From Saccharopolyspora ipomoeae (GTDB lineage Bacteria; Actinomycetota; Actinomycetes; Mycobacteriales; Pseudonocardiaceae): 64,000 nt of DNA. Positions 29,042 to 39,654 of the stretch are shown here, one piece after another (position 1 is the first letter of the stretch; every line of letters starts with the position of its first letter). The stretch is taken from positions 372,001-436,000 of the forward strand of contig NZ_JASAOF010000001.1 in assembly GCF_029952525.1 (NCBI RefSeq), in the 5' to 3' direction. Position numbers and translations under genes: made by a program. The notes beneath the pieces are model-generated. The model did not search any database. It had not been told where the DNA came from and saw only the letters and a program-made list of their open reading frames with translations.

Positions 29042-29084
29042 CAAAAACCGGGCCCGGAGGAACTAAGTCCCGCCAAGACCCGGC
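29042..29084 (-). terminator. Terminator of rbpA
   Basis: On the minus strand, CCGGGT...CCCGG pairing closes a loop and is followed by TTTTTGC, one of the few terminators here with a T-run. It starts about 13 bases after the rbpA stop. Confidence 0.6.
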
Positions 29085-29097
29085 TTCCACAGAAAAA

Positions 29098-29442
29098 CTA
29101 ACGCCCCTTGCGTTCGCGGAGCTTGGCCAGCGCTTCGTCCAGGATCTTCATCCCGTCCTCATCACTGCGCCGCTCCTTCACGTACGCGAGATGGCTCTTG
29201 TAGGGCTCGTTGCGCCGTGCCGACGGAGGGTTGGTCTCGTCCCGGCCTGCGGGCAGTCCGCAGCGCGGGCAGTCCCACTCCTCCGGCACCTCGGCGTCGA
29301 GCGCGAACGACGGTGTGCTGTGGTGCGCGTTGGCGCACCAGTAGTCGATCCGCTTCCGCGGGGCTGCTTCGCCCCGCTCGTTCTCCCCTACTGCGGGGCC
29401 CGATCCCACACGAGTGCCGCGAATGGCATTACCGCCAGTCAT
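29098..29442 (-). CDS. rbpA: RNA polymerase-binding protein RbpA
   Basis: 114 aa, the standard length. RbpA binds core RNA polymerase and the principal sigma factor and stabilises open promoter complexes; it is found only in actinobacteria. The central zinc-type fold has Cys36, His40, Cys58 and Cys61 (YWCANAH and DCPRCG), the basic linker is RKRID, and the C-terminal sigma-interaction domain is SHLAYVKERRSDEDGMKILDEALAKLRE. It is just downstream of secG on the same strand. Confidence 0.96.
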   Translation of the reverse strand: MTGGNAIRGTRVGSGPAVGENERGEAAPRKRIDYWCANAHHSTPSFALDAEVPEEWDCPRCGLPAGRDETNPPSARRNEPYKSHLAYVKERRSDEDGMKILDEALAKLRERKGR

Positions 29443-29468
29443 CCATCCTCACCCACCAAGCGGCCCGG

Positions 29469-29504
29469 GGTTGATCGACCGTCCCGTGCTGAGGCCGATC
29501 AACC
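29469..29504 (-). terminator. Terminator of secG
   Basis: GGTTGATCG and CGATCAACC form a 9-bp perfect stem; on the minus strand it begins within the last codons of secG and lies in the 56-bp space before rbpA. Confidence 0.5.
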
Positions 29505-29732
29505 GATCTTGATCAACAGGCCGACGCCGACGATGGAGATGACCCACAGCGCGATGACGAACAGCGTCATCCGGTCGAGGTTCTTCTCCGCCACGCTGGA
29601 GCCGGCCAGGTTGGACTGCATACCGCCGCCGAACAGCGAGGAGAGTCCGCCCCCCTTGGCCCGGTGCAGCAGGACAAGCAGCACCAGCAGGACACTCGTC
29701 ACGATCAACATGATCTGCAGGAAAAGAGTCAT
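29499..29732 (-). CDS. secG: Protein-export membrane protein SecG
   Basis: 77 aa with two membrane segments (LFLQIMLIVTSVLLVLLVLLH and MTLFVIALWVISIVGVGLL) joined by the conserved loop KGGGLSSLFGGGMQ. SecG assists the SecYEG translocon. It lies next to tpiA-pgk-gap, a common actinobacterial arrangement. Confidence 0.95.
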   Translation of the reverse strand: MTLFLQIMLIVTSVLLVLLVLLHRAKGGGLSSLFGGGMQSNLAGSSVAEKNLDRMTLFVIALWVISIVGVGLLIKIG

Positions 29733-29899
29733 ATCGTCCTCGTTCGCACAGCGGTTCGCAACCTAGAGTACCGGCCCGCCGACCCCCAGTTGACCAGTCC
29801 ACCCACTTACGCACCGAGGTTCTCACACGCCGACCTCGGTTTCTGCGGCGGGCGACAACCGGACACCGGAATTCTCGACGCGGAATTCACCCGAAACGA

Positions 29900-29935
29900 C
29901 GAGAGGGCGCCACCGGGACCGGTGACGCCCTCTCG
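29900..29935 (-). terminator. Terminator of the gap-pgk-tpiA operon
   Basis: CGAGAGGGCGCCACC and GGTGACGCCCTCTCG form a 15-bp stem with one mismatch and a 6-base loop, beginning 8 bases after the tpiA stop. Confidence 0.75.
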
Positions 29936-29942
29936 CTGCGGG

Positions 29943-30728
29943 TCACGGGATCGGGCCGCCCGCGGCCATCGCGGAGAGCTTGGCGAACTCGTCGGCGTTG
30001 AGGCTGGCCCCGCCGACCAGCGCGCCGTCGACGTCGGTCTGGCCGACCAGCTCGCCGATGTTGCTGGACTTCACCGAGCCGCCGTAGAGCACGCGGATCT
30101 CGTCGGCGATCTCCTTGCCGTACTTCTCCTCCAGCGCCTTGCGCAGCGCGCCGCAGACCTCCTGGGCGTCGGCGGCGGTGGCCACCTTGCCGGTGCCGAT
30201 GGCCCACACGGGCTCGTAGGCGATGACGGCCTTGCGGACCTGCTCGGCCTTGAGGCCCTTGAGCCCGTCGATGAGCTGGGTGGTGCAGTGCTCGACGTGG
30301 CCGCCGGCCTCGCGGACGTCGAGGGCCTCGCCGACGCACAGGATGGGCGTCATCTCGTTCTTGAGGACCTGGCGGACCTTCTTGTTGACGATCTCGTCGG
30401 TCTCGGCGTGGTACTCGCGCCGCTCGGAGTGGCCGACGACGACGTAGGTGCAGCCGAGCTTGGCCAGCATGGGGCCGGAGACCTCACCGGTGTAGGCACC
30501 GGAGTCGTGCTGCGAGATGTCCTGCGCGCCGTGCTTGATCAGCAGCTTGTCGCCGTCGATCAGGGTCTGGACGCTGCGGATGTCGGTGAACGGCGGGATG
30601 ACCGCCACCTCGACCTTGGCGAAGTACTTCTCCGGCAGCGCGAAGGCGAGCTTCTGCACCAGGGCGATGGCCTCGAGGTGGTTGAGGTTCATCTTCCAGT
30701 TGCCGGCGATGAGGGGCTGACGTGCCAT
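29943..30728 (-). CDS. tpiA: Triosephosphate isomerase
   Basis: 261 aa TIM barrel. Catalytic Lys in GNWKMNLN (position 12), His in VVGHSERR (about 102) and Glu in [12 protein letters not shown] (about 170), with the phosphate-binding loop YGGSVKSSN. It interconverts dihydroxyacetone phosphate and glyceraldehyde-3-phosphate. Its ATG shares one base with the pgk stop (TGATG), so it is translationally coupled to pgk. Confidence 0.97.
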   Translation of the reverse strand: MARQPLIAGNWKMNLNHLEAIALVQKLAFALPEKYFAKVEVAVIPPFTDIRSVQTLIDGDKLLIKHGAQDISQHDSGAYTGEVSGPMLAKLGCTYVVVGHSERREYHAETDEIVNKKVRQVLKNEMTPILCVGEALDVREAGGHVEHCTTQLIDGLKGLKAEQVRKAVIAYEPVWAIGTGKVATAADAQEVCGALRKALEEKYGKEIADEIRVLYGGSVKSSNIGELVGQTDVDGALVGGASLNADEFAKLSAMAAGGPIP

Positions 30729-31930
30729 CAGGCGTCACCTTCCAGGACCTGAACACCCGGGAGCTCCTTGCCCTCCAGGTACTCCAGCGACGCACCGCCG
30801 CCGGTGGAGATGTGCGAGAACCCGTCCTCGGGCAGGCCCAGGGTGCGCACGGCCGCGGCCGAGTCGCCGCCGCCGACGACGCTGAAGGCGTCGGAGTCGA
30901 CGATGGCCTGGGCGATGCCGCGGGTGCCCTCGGCGAAGGCCGGGAACTCGAAGACGCCGGCCGGGCCGTTCCAGAACACCGTGCCGGAGCCGCGCAGGAC
31001 CTCGGCGAACTGCTCGACGCTGCGCGGGCCGATGTCGAGGCCCATCCAGCCGTCGGGGATGGCGTCGGCGTCGACGGTCCGCTTGTCGGCGTCGGCGGCG
31101 AAGCGGTCACCGGCGACGATGTCGACGGGCAGCACGATCTTGTCGGCGGCCTCGGCGAGCAGCGCCTTGGTGTTGTCGATCTGGTCTTCCTGCAGCAGCG
31201 AGGAGCCGACGCCGTAGCCCTGGGCGGCCAGGAACGTGTAGGCCATGCCGCCGCCGATGAGCAGCTTGTCGACCTTGGGCAGCAGCGCCTTGATCACGCC
31301 GAGCTTGTCGGAGACCTTGGAGCCGCCGAGCACGACCGCGTAGGGGCGCTTGGCGTCGCCGGTGAGGGTGCGCAGCACCTCGACCTCGGCGAGCACGAGG
31401 CCACCGGCGTAGGCGGGCAGCTTCTTGGCGACGTCGTAGACGGAGGCCTGCTTGCGGTGCACGACGCCGAAGCCGTCGGAGACGAAGGCGGCGTTCTCGC
31501 CGACGAGCGCGGCGAGGTCGGCGGCCAGCGCTTCGCGCTCGGCGTCGTCCTTGCTGGTCTCGCGCGCGTCGAAGCGCACGTTCTCCAGCAGCGCGACGTC
31601 GCCGTCGGCCAGTCCGGCGACGGTGGACTTGGCGGAGTCGCCGACCAGGTCACCGGCGAGGGAGACGTCTGCGTGCAGCAGCTCGCCGAGGCGCCGGGCG
31701 ACCGGGGCCAGCGAGTACTGCGGGTCGGGCTCGCCCTTGGGGCGGCCGAGGTGGGCGGTCACCACGACCTGCGCACCGGCGGCGCTGAGCTTGGAGATGG
31801 TCGGCAGGGAGGCGCGCACCCGGCCGTCGTCGGTGATCGTGTCGCTGTCCAGCGGCACGTTGAGGTCGGCGCGCACCAGGACGCGACGACCGCGGACGCC
31901 CTCGGACAGCAGATCGTCGAGGTTCTTCAC
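30728..31930 (-). CDS. pgk: Phosphoglycerate kinase
   Basis: 400 aa. N-terminal substrate domain with [12 protein letters not shown], hinge [14 protein letters not shown] (about 200) and the C-terminal nucleotide segment [11 protein letters not shown] with [17 protein letters not shown]. It makes ATP and 3-phosphoglycerate. The GTG at 31930 has GAGGAG 8 bases upstream and gives the normal length; an in-frame reading to 32032 would run through a strong hairpin and is rejected. Confidence 0.97.
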   Translation of the reverse strand: MKNLDDLLSEGVRGRRVLVRADLNVPLDSDTITDDGRVRASLPTISKLSAAGAQVVVTAHLGRPKGEPDPQYSLAPVARRLGELLHADVSLAGDLVGDSAKSTVAGLADGDVALLENVRFDARETSKDDAEREALAADLAALVGENAAFVSDGFGVVHRKQASVYDVAKKLPAYAGGLVLAEVEVLRTLTGDAKRPYAVVLGGSKVSDKLGVIKALLPKVDKLLIGGGMAYTFLAAQGYGVGSSLLQEDQIDNTKALLAEAADKIVLPVDIVAGDRFAADADKRTVDADAIPDGWMGLDIGPRSVEQFAEVLRGSGTVFWNGPAGVFEFPAFAEGTRGIAQAIVDSDAFSVVGGGDSAAAVRTLGLPEDGFSHISTGGGASLEYLEGKELPGVQVLEGDA

Positions 31931-31956
31931 GCTGCAAACTCCTCGTGAGACGGGAA

Positions 31957-31999
31957 GACCCGCATGAGCCGGACGAAATCGCTTCGGCTCATGCGGGTC
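31957..31999 (-). terminator. Perfect 15-bp hairpin between gap and pgk
   Basis: GACCCGCATGAGCCG and CGGCTCATGCGGGTC pair perfectly around a 13-base loop, ending 26 bases before the pgk start. In the gap-to-pgk direction it could be a terminator, an attenuator or an RNA-processing site that makes gap more abundant than pgk-tpiA. Confidence 0.6.
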
Positions 32000-32010
32000 T
32001 CCTTGGTCTT

Positions 32011-32165
32011 TCACCACCCTCGCAACTTGCACCGCCGCGGGTTCTCAGACGTCTTCTGGTGAGGACAGCCGTAGCGCCGTGTATTGGCCATACATCAGTC
32101 TCGGATCCCGGAGCCAGAAGGCGTCTGAGGTTCCGCTACCCGCACCGCTGCGCAAGCCGAGTGGT
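32011..32165 (+). repeat. R1 structured repeat, copy 4 (subtype A)
   Basis: Main stem CTCAGACGTCTTCTGG (32044-32059) pairs with CCAGAAGGCGTCTGAG (32114-32129; one U-G pair), identical to copy 1. TGTAT-tggcc-ATACA is inside. The leading hairpin AACTTGC-ACCGCC-GCGGGTT uses two U-G pairs. It lies between gap and pgk, opposite to their direction; the AGCACC...GGTGCT hairpin of copies 1 and 3 is absent and the perfect gap-pgk hairpin takes its place. Confidence 0.88.
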
Positions 32166-32184
32166 GGAATCCAATTCCCTGGCT

Positions 32185-33472
<1,288 letters not shown>

Positions 33473-33578
33473 TCGACGTGCGTCACCAGGGGACAGTTCT
33501 AGTGAGAACTGTCCGGACAAAACGGATATTGATCATGGGTGATTCGAGGAAAAACTGTCCCCTGGTGACGCACGTCGA
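33473..33578 (+). repeat. R2 hairpin repeat, copy 2 (26-bp perfect arms)
   Basis: The outer arms 33473-33498 and 33553-33578 are perfect 26-bp inverted repeats (TCGACGTGCGTCACC...AGTT against AACT...GGTGACGCACGTCGA). Inside are a smaller palindrome ACAGTTCT-AGTG-AGAACTGT and the family core ACAAAACGGATATTGATC then ATGGGTGATTC. No reading frame of note is present. Confidence 0.85.
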
Positions 33579-33602
33579 CAAAGCCCGGGCCCGACAGGAA
33601 GA

Positions 33603-33638
33603 CGGATCCCCCTCGGAAACGCTTCCGAGGGGGATCCG
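33603..33638 (-). terminator. Terminator of the uvrC-rapZ-yvcK-whiA operon
   Basis: CGGATCCCCCTCGGA and TCCGAGGGGGATCCG form a perfect 15-bp stem with a 6-base loop, starting 4 bases after the whiA stop. Confidence 0.8.
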
Positions 33639-33642
33639 GTGT

Positions 33643-34623
33643 TCAGGCTTCGGCTTCGAGCATCTCCGCGGTCACGGCGGACTCCGTGTCGGGCACTCCG
33701 AGCTCCCGGGCTCGCTTGTCGGCCATCGCCAGCAGGCGCCTGATCCGGCCGGCCACCGCGTCCTTGGTCATCGGCGGGTCGGCGAGCTGGCCGAGCTCCT
33801 CCAGCGACGCCTGCCGGTGGGCCAGCCGCAGCCGCCCGGCGACCGTGAGGTGGTCGGGGGCGTTCGGGCCCAGCAGGTCCAGGGCGCGCTCGACGCGGGC
33901 CGCCGAGGCGACCGCCGCGCGGGCCGAGCGGCGCAGATTGGCGTCGTCGAAGTTGGCGAGCCGGTTGGCGGTGGCCCGCACCTCGCGCCGCATCCGGCGC
34001 TCTTCCCAGGACAGCACGCTGGAGTGCGCGCCGAGCCTGGTGAGCAGCGCGCCGATGGCGTCGCCGTCGCGGACCACGACCCGGTCCGCGCCGCGCACCT
34101 CGCGCGACTTGGCCGACACGCCGATCCGGCGCGCGGAGCCGACCAGCGCCAGCGCGGCCTCCGGTCCCGGGCAGGTGACCTCCAGCGAGGAGGACCGGCC
34201 GGGCTCGGTGAGCGAGCCGTGCGCCAGGAACGCGCCGCGCCAGGCGGCCTCGGAGTCGCAGGCGCCGCCGGAGACCACGTGCGCGGGCAGGCCGCGCACG
34301 GGACGGCCGCGCGGGTCGAGCAGCCCGGTCTGCCGGGCCAGTCCCTCGCCGTCCTTGACCACGCGCACCACGTAGCGGGTGCCCTTGCGCAGCCCGCCCG
34401 AGGTGATCACGTGCACGTCGGAGTGGTGGCCGAACAGCTCGTGGATCTCCTTGCGCAGCCTGCGCGCGGTGGATCCGCTGTCCAGCTCGGCCTCGACCAC
34501 CACCCGGCCGGCGACGATGTGCAATCCGCCGGCGAAGCGCAGCAACGACGAGACCTCCGCCCGTCGGCAGCACGTCTTGCTCACCGACAACCGGCTCAAC
34601 TCGTCCTTGACCGCCGCGGTCAT
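33643..34623 (-). CDS. whiA: Sporulation/cell-division regulator WhiA
   Basis: 326 aa. WhiA combines an N-terminal LAGLIDADG-homing-endonuclease-like fold (without nuclease function) with a C-terminal helix-turn-helix: N-terminus [13 protein letters not shown], the segment [16 protein letters not shown], and [34 protein letters not shown] at the end. In Streptomyces it controls sporulation-stage division genes with WhiB. The ATG at 34623 overlaps the yvcK stop by 4 bases; a GTG 6 bases earlier is an alternative. Confidence 0.95.
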   Translation of the reverse strand: MTAAVKDELSRLSVSKTCCRRAEVSSLLRFAGGLHIVAGRVVVEAELDSGSTARRLRKEIHELFGHHSDVHVITSGGLRKGTRYVVRVVKDGEGLARQTGLLDPRGRPVRGLPAHVVSGGACDSEAAWRGAFLAHGSLTEPGRSSSLEVTCPGPEAALALVGSARRIGVSAKSREVRGADRVVVRDGDAIGALLTRLGAHSSVLSWEERRMRREVRATANRLANFDDANLRRSARAAVASAARVERALDLLGPNAPDHLTVAGRLRLAHRQASLEELGQLADPPMTKDAVAGRIRRLLAMADKRARELGVPDTESAVTAEMLEAEA

Positions 34624-35603
34624 CGCCACTGGTCCCTCCTCCTCTCCAGTGCGGCCCGCAGGCTCGCCGCGAGCGCCTGCGGGTCGTGCCGTCCCGGCAC
34701 GGCGGGCGCGGCGATCTCATCCAGCAAGGTCTGCGCGCCCAGTTTCGAGGCCGCCGAGCGCAACCGGTCCGGAGTCGGTACCGAGTCCACGTCGGCCAGC
34801 ACGGCGTCGACCTTCAGCCGGGGCGCGTGTTGCGAGAGTACGTCGAGGTGCTGTTCGGGCGAGAAGCCCGCCGTCTCACCCGGCTGAGGGATGAGGTTGA
34901 GCACCACGAAGCGCTTCGCCGAGGTGGTCACCAGGGCCTCGTGCAGCTCCGGGACCAGCAGATGTGGCAGCACGCTGGTGAACCAGGAGCCCGGCCCGAG
35001 CAGCACCAGATCGGCGTCGGTGACGGCCTCCACGGCTTGCGGGCACGCGGTCGGCTGATCGTCTGAGTTGGCGTGCAATCGCACCTGTTTCACCCGACCG
35101 GGTGTACTCGCGAGGGCGACCTGGCCTCGGATGGTGCGCACCGAGTCCGGATCGGAGTCGAGCCCGACCACGTCGCCGATCATGTCCAGCGGCTCCGTCG
35201 ACATCGGCAGCACTCGTCCTCGCACACCCAAGAGCCTGCACGCGTGGTCAAGCACCTCCACCGGGTCCTGCAGCACCTCCAGCAGCCCGGCGAGCAGCAG
35301 GTTCCCGACGGCGTGCCCGGCCAGCGCCCCGGACCCGCCGAAGCGGTGCTGGAACACCTCCGACCACAGCTGCCCCTCGTCACCGCCATCGGCCAGCGCC
35401 GCGAGGGCCTTGCGCAGGTCACCGGGCGGGAGCAGGCCGAGCTCGCGGCGCAGCCTGCCCGACGAGCCGCCGTCGTCGGCGACCGTGACCACGGCCGTGA
35501 CGTCGGGGGTGATGCGCCGCAGCGCCGACAGCGAGGCCTGCAGGCCGTGCCCGCCGCCCAGCGCCACGACGCGCAGCGGGCGTTCCTCGTGCGAGCCCGT
35601 CAC
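34620..35603 (-). CDS. yvcK: Gluconeogenesis factor YvcK/CofD-like protein
   Basis: 327 aa Rossmann-like protein of the YvcK/CuvA family. The nucleotide-sugar-binding segment [19 protein letters not shown] is at the N-terminus, with [18 protein letters not shown] (about 42) and [16 protein letters not shown] (about 210). YvcK proteins bind UDP-sugars and affect cell-wall growth and gluconeogenic carbon use. It overlaps rapZ and whiA by 4 bases each. Start is GTG. Confidence 0.93.
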   Translation of the reverse strand: MTGSHEERPLRVVALGGGHGLQASLSALRRITPDVTAVVTVADDGGSSGRLRRELGLLPPGDLRKALAALADGGDEGQLWSEVFQHRFGGSGALAGHAVGNLLLAGLLEVLQDPVEVLDHACRLLGVRGRVLPMSTEPLDMIGDVVGLDSDPDSVRTIRGQVALASTPGRVKQVRLHANSDDQPTACPQAVEAVTDADLVLLGPGSWFTSVLPHLLVPELHEALVTTSAKRFVVLNLIPQPGETAGFSPEQHLDVLSQHAPRLKVDAVLADVDSVPTPDRLRSAASKLGAQTLLDEIAAPAVPGRHDPQALAASLRAALERRRDQWR

Positions 35604-36478
35604 TCGCGCCCCAGGTCCCGGTGGACCGTCTTGACCATCATCCCGTCGTCCTCGGCGAGGCGGCGCGCCAGCTCCTCGACCAGCGCGACGCTGCGGTGCT
35701 TGCCGCCGGTGCAGCCCAGCGCCAGCGTCAGGTACCGCTTGCCCTCCCGGTGGTAACCGGCGCCGACCAACCGCAGCAGCTGCTGGTAGCTCTCCATGAA
35801 CTCCTCGGCGCCCTCCTGGCCGAGCACGTAGTTGCGGACCTCCTCGTCGAGGCCGTTGAACTCGCGCAGCTCGGGGATCCAGAACGGGTTGGGCAGGAAC
35901 CGGCAGTCCATGACCAGGTCGGCGTCCATCGGCAGGCCGTACTTGTAGCCGAAGGACAGCACGGTCACCCGCGTGCGGGTGCTGGCCTCGGTGCCGAAGG
36001 CATCCTCGATCTTGGTGCGCAGCTGGTGCACCGACAGACCGGTGGTGTCCAGCACCAGGTCGGCCTCCGAGCGCAGCCGCGACAGCAGCGAGCGCTCGGC
36101 GGCGATGCCGTCGGCCAGCCGGCCGTCGCCCTGCATCGGGTGCCCGCGGCGGACCTGCTCGAAGCGCCGGATCAGCACCTCGTCGGTGGCCTCCAGGAAC
36201 AGCACCTTCGGCTTGTAGCCGCGGGCGTCGAGGTCCTTGATGACCGAGCCGAGGTCTTCGGTGAAGGCGCGGCTGCGCACGTCCATCACCACCGCGACGC
36301 GGGTGATCTGGCCGCTGGAGCGCGCGCCCAGCTCGACCATGGTGGCGATCAGTTCCGGCGGCAGGTTGTCCACCACGAACCAGCCGAGGTCCTCCAGGCA
36401 CTTGGCCGCGGTGCTGCGGCCCGCTCCGGACAGGCCGCTGACGACGGCGACCTCGATGCCCGAATGCTCGTCACTCAC
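35600..36478 (-). CDS. rapZ: RapZ nucleotide-binding protein
   Basis: 292 aa. The P-loop reads GLSGAGRST, with Arg in place of the usual Lys of GxxGx[34 protein letters not shown] and the C-terminal [16 protein letters not shown] are family hallmarks. In E. coli RapZ controls glmZ small-RNA decay and so amino-sugar synthesis; in actinobacteria without that RNA the role is unclear. GTG start at 36478 overlaps uvrC by 8 bases. Confidence 0.94.
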   Translation of the reverse strand: MSDEHSGIEVAVVSGLSGAGRSTAAKCLEDLGWFVVDNLPPELIATMVELGARSSGQITRVAVVMDVRSRAFTEDLGSVIKDLDARGYKPKVLFLEATDEVLIRRFEQVRRGHPMQGDGRLADGIAAERSLLSRLRSEADLVLDTTGLSVHQLRTKIEDAFGTEASTRTRVTVLSFGYKYGLPMDADLVMDCRFLPNPFWIPELREFNGLDEEVRNYVLGQEGAEEFMESYQQLLRLVGAGYHREGKRYLTLALGCTGGKHRSVALVEELARRLAEDDGMMVKTVHRDLGRE

Positions 36479-38465
36479 TTTGTTCCCCTTGCTTTCCGGC
36501 TGTCCCTTCGGCCAGCGCCGCGTGCACGGTCTCCGCGGTGCTGCGGCCGATCCCGGGTACCGCCACGATGTCCTCGACCGAGGCCTGGCGAAGTCTCTTC
36601 ACCGAGCCGAAGTGCTTGAGCAGCGCCGCGCGACGAGTCTCGCCGAGACCCGGGATGGAGTCCAATGTGGATCCCGTCATCCGCTTGCCGCGCTTGGCGC
36701 GGTGATAGCTGATGGCGAAGCGATGCGCCTCGTCGCGGACGCGCTGCAGCAGGTACAGGGCCTCGCTGGTGCGCGGCAAGATCACCGGATCGGGGTCGTT
36801 GGGCAGCCACACCTCTTCGAGGCGCTTGGCCAGTCCGATCACGGCCACGTCGGTGATGCCCATCTCGGTCAGCGCGTCGGAGGCGACGTTGGCCTGCGGC
36901 CCGGCGCCGTCGATGACCAGCAGGTTCGGCGGGTAGGCGAACTTCTTCGGCCGCCCGGTCTCCGGGTCGAGCGGGCTGGCGCCCTCCCCCTCCGGAGCGA
37001 CGTCGTGGGGAGCGGCCTCGCTCGGGGCCGCTTCCTTCGCGGTCTCGCTGAGGTAGCGGGCGAAGCGGCGGCGCACGACCTCGTCGATCGAGCCCACGTC
37101 GCCGCCCTCGGCGCCCTCGCGGACCTCGAAGCGCCGGTACTCGGACTTGCGCGGCACGCCGTCCTCGAAGACCACCAGCGAGGCCACCACGTCGCTGCCC
37201 TGCACGTGGCTGACGTCGATGCACTCGATCCGCAGCGGCGCGGTGTCCAGGGCGAGGGCTTCCTGCAGCTCCTGCAGCGCCGCCGAGCGCGCGGTGAGGT
37301 CACCGGCGCGGCGCAGCTTGTACTGCTGGAACGCCTCCTTGGCGTTGCGCTCCACGGTTTCCATCAACGCACGCTTATCACCGCGCTGCGGCACGCGCAG
37401 GCTGACGCGGCTGCCGCGCAGCTCGCCGAGCCAGCCGGCGATGGTCTCGGAGTCCTCGGGCAGCTCGGGCACCAGCACCTCGCGCGGCACCGGGCTGCCC
37501 CCGGCGTCGGCCTGGTCGGCCAGTGCCGCCTGCTCGCCGTAGAACTGGGTGAGGAACTGGGAGGTCAGCGCCGAGGTGTCCATCTGCTCGGCCTTGTCGA
37601 TCACCCAGCCGCGCTGGCCGCGCACCCGGCCGCCGCGGATGTGGAAGACCTGCACGGCGGCGGCGAGCTCGTCCTCGGCGAAGGCCACCACGTCGGCGTC
37701 GGTGCCGTCGCCGAGCACCACGGCCTGCTTCTCCATCGCGCGGCGCAGCGCTTCGAGGTCGTCGCGCAGCCGTGCGGCGCGCTCGAACTCCAGCTCCGCC
37801 GAGGCGGCCTGCATCTGCTTGTCGAGCTTGCGCATCAGCTGGTCGGTCTGACCGGCCAGGAAGTCGCAGAAGTCCTCGACGATGCCGCGGTGCTCCTCGG
37901 CGCTGACCCGGCCGACGCAGGGCGCCGAGCACTTGCCGATGTAGCCGAGCAGGCACGGGCGACCGATCTGCGAGTGCCGCTTGAACACCCCGGACGAGCA
38001 GGTGCGCGCGGGGAACACCCGCAGCAGCAGGTCGAGCGTCTCCCGGATCGCCCAGGCGTGGGCGTAGGGGCCGAAGTAGCGGACGCCTCGCTTGCGCGGG
38101 CCGCGGTAGACGTGCAGCCGCGGGTACTCCTCGTGCAGCGTCACCGCCAGCACCGGGTAGGACTTGTCGTCGCGGTAGCGGACGTTGAACTTGGGGTCGT
38201 ACTCCTTGATCCAGGAGTACTCCAGCTGCAGCGCCTCGACCTCGGTGCCCACCACCGTCCACACGACTCCGGTGGCGGTGGTGACCATCTGCCGGGTGCG
38301 CGGGTGCAGCCCGGCGAGGTCGGCGAAGTACGAGGAAAGCCTGCTGCGCAGGCTCTTCGCCTTGCCGACGTAGATCACGCGCCCGGCGGCGTCGTGGAAG
38401 CGGTAGACGCCCGGGGCGTCCGGGATCGTGCCTGGTGCTGGTCGGTAGGTGGACGGGTCGGCCAC
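36471..38465 (-). CDS. uvrC: Excinuclease ABC subunit C
   Basis: 664 aa. Domain order: N-terminal GIY-YIG nuclease ([18 protein letters not shown]), a Cys-rich [17 protein letters not shown] segment (about 155), the UVR/UvrB-binding helix (about 205-240), the RNase H-like nuclease ([19 protein letters not shown], about 395) and a C-terminal HhH pair ([30 protein letters not shown]). It makes both incisions in nucleotide excision repair. First gene of the uvrC-rapZ-yvcK-whiA operon; start GTG. Confidence 0.97.
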   Translation of the reverse strand: MADPSTYRPAPGTIPDAPGVYRFHDAAGRVIYVGKAKSLRSRLSSYFADLAGLHPRTRQMVTTATGVVWTVVGTEVEALQLEYSWIKEYDPKFNVRYRDDKSYPVLAVTLHEEYPRLHVYRGPRKRGVRYFGPYAHAWAIRETLDLLLRVFPARTCSSGVFKRHSQIGRPCLLGYIGKCSAPCVGRVSAEEHRGIVEDFCDFLAGQTDQLMRKLDKQMQAASAELEFERAARLRDDLEALRRAMEKQAVVLGDGTDADVVAFAEDELAAAVQVFHIRGGRVRGQRGWVIDKAEQMDTSALTSQFLTQFYGEQAALADQADAGGSPVPREVLVPELPEDSETIAGWLGELRGSRVSLRVPQRGDKRALMETVERNAKEAFQQYKLRRAGDLTARSAALQELQEALALDTAPLRIECIDVSHVQGSDVVASLVVFEDGVPRKSEYRRFEVREGAEGGDVGSIDEVVRRRFARYLSETAKEAAPSEAAPHDVAPEGEGASPLDPETGRPKKFAYPPNLLVIDGAGPQANVASDALTEMGITDVAVIGLAKRLEEVWLPNDPDPVILPRTSEALYLLQRVRDEAHRFAISYHRAKRGKRMTGSTLDSIPGLGETRRAALLKHFGSVKRLRQASVEDIVAVPGIGRSTAETVHAALAEGTAGKQGEQSE

Positions 38466-38601
38466 GCCTCCAGCCTACGTGCGAGCCCCGACGGGCCGCG
38501 TCGGCGGCCTCGCACCACGAGCGGTGCGGATCGGTGCACACTGTGATCACGGGTCACTTGGGTGGCCCCGCGATCCGTCACACGCCGCCGGGAGGTCCGA
38601 G

Positions 38602-39570
38602 TTGAGCTACGCCAACACCAGTCCCGACCGAGGCAACCCCGACCGATCCGCCCCCGACCGCGCTTCGCTCGCCGAAGTCGGACCCGGTGTGCACGCCTGG
38701 CTGCAGCCGGACGGGTCGTGGTGGATCAACAACGCGGGCGCGGTGCTCACCGACGAGGGCATCGTGCTCGTCGACACCTGCGCGACCGCCGAGCGCACCC
38801 GGCGCTTCCTCGACGCGGTCCGCGAGGCGGGCTCGGACGCGCCGATCCGCTTCGCGGTCAACACCCACCTGCACGGCGACCACACCCACGGCAACGCGCT
38901 GCTGCCGGACTCCACCGTCCTCATCGGACACGCGGCGACCCGGGACGGCATCCTGGCCGACACGCTGCTGCAGCAGCCGCCGCCGGTGTGGGAACCCGTT
39001 CCGCGGTGGGAGATCAGCGAGCACCGCGCCCCGTCCGTGGTGCTGCGCGACTCGCTGACACTGCACCTGGGCGAGCGCGCGATCGAGCTGCACCACCCGG
39101 GTTTTCCCGCCCACACCCCCGGCGACGTCGTGGCCTGGGTGCCGGATGCGGCGGTGCTGTTCAGCGGCGACCTGCTGTTCCACGGCGTGACGCCGCTGGT
39201 GTTCATGGGCTCGGTGGAGGGCGCGCTGAAGTCGCTGGAGTGGCTGGCCGGATTCCGGCCCACGGCGGTGGTCCCGGGGCACGGGCCGACGCTTCCGGGC
39301 TCGGCGCTCCCCCGCGTCCTGGAGGACCACGCCCGCTACTACCGCTTCGTCCTCAACACCGCCCGCAAGGGGCGCATCGACGGCCTCGGCCCGCTGGAAG
39401 CCGCGCAGCGCTGCGACCTCGGCGAGTTCGCCAACTGGCCGGACGCCGAGCGCATCGTGCTCAACCTGCACCGCGCCTACGCCGAAGCCGACGACCGCGA
39501 CGTGGACCTCGCAGCGGCCTTCACCGACGCGGTCACCTACAACGGCGGCCCCCTCACCACCCACGTCTGA
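38602..39570 (+). CDS. MBL-fold metallohydrolase
   Basis: 322 aa metallo-beta-lactamase fold. The zinc motif NTHLHGDHTHGN gives HxHxDH; a later HHPGFPAHTPGDVVAW, FSGDLLF and VVPGHGP give the remaining ligands. Resembles hydrolases of the glyoxalase II/quinoprotein-relay group; substrate unknown. I choose the TTG at 38602 with GGAGG 6 bases upstream; earlier in-frame starts would add an arginine-rich extension that no relative should have. Divergent from uvrC. Confidence 0.82.
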   Translation: MSYANTSPDRGNPDRSAPDRASLAEVGPGVHAWLQPDGSWWINNAGAVLTDEGIVLVDTCATAERTRRFLDAVREAGSDAPIRFAVNTHLHGDHTHGNALLPDSTVLIGHAATRDGILADTLLQQPPPVWEPVPRWEISEHRAPSVVLRDSLTLHLGERAIELHHPGFPAHTPGDVVAWVPDAAVLFSGDLLFHGVTPLVFMGSVEGALKSLEWLAGFRPTAVVPGHGPTLPGSALPRVLEDHARYYRFVLNTARKGRIDGLGPLEAAQRCDLGEFANWPDAERIVLNLHRAYAEADDRDVDLAAAFTDAVTYNGGPLTTHV

Positions 39571-39592
39571 CCCGACCCCCGGGCCCCACCGG

Positions 39593-39646
39593 GTCGCACG
39601 ATCTCAATGGAGATCAGGGATCCGATTTCCATTGAGATCGTGCGAC
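39593..39646. repeat. R3 hairpin A (CAATGGA type), left edge of accessory group
   Basis: A 23-bp stem (39593-39615 with 39624-39646, one mismatch; core CGATCTCAATGGAGATC) around an 8-base loop. It lies between the convergent MBL and GH172 genes and so can act as a terminator for both. A close relative is at 43880. Confidence 0.8.
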
Positions 39647-39654
39647 CTCCGGTA

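Noticed and set aside
28727..29044. Open frames running across R1 copies
   Set aside because: They differ in frame and sequence between copies and are not conserved as protein.
31931..32032. N-terminal extension of pgk
   Set aside because: It would read through the perfect hairpin, lacks family similarity, and the GTG at 31930 has a good ribosome binding site.
36237..38546. 769-codon open frame opposite uvrC
   Set aside because: Antisense shadow of uvrC, with composition unlike real proteins.
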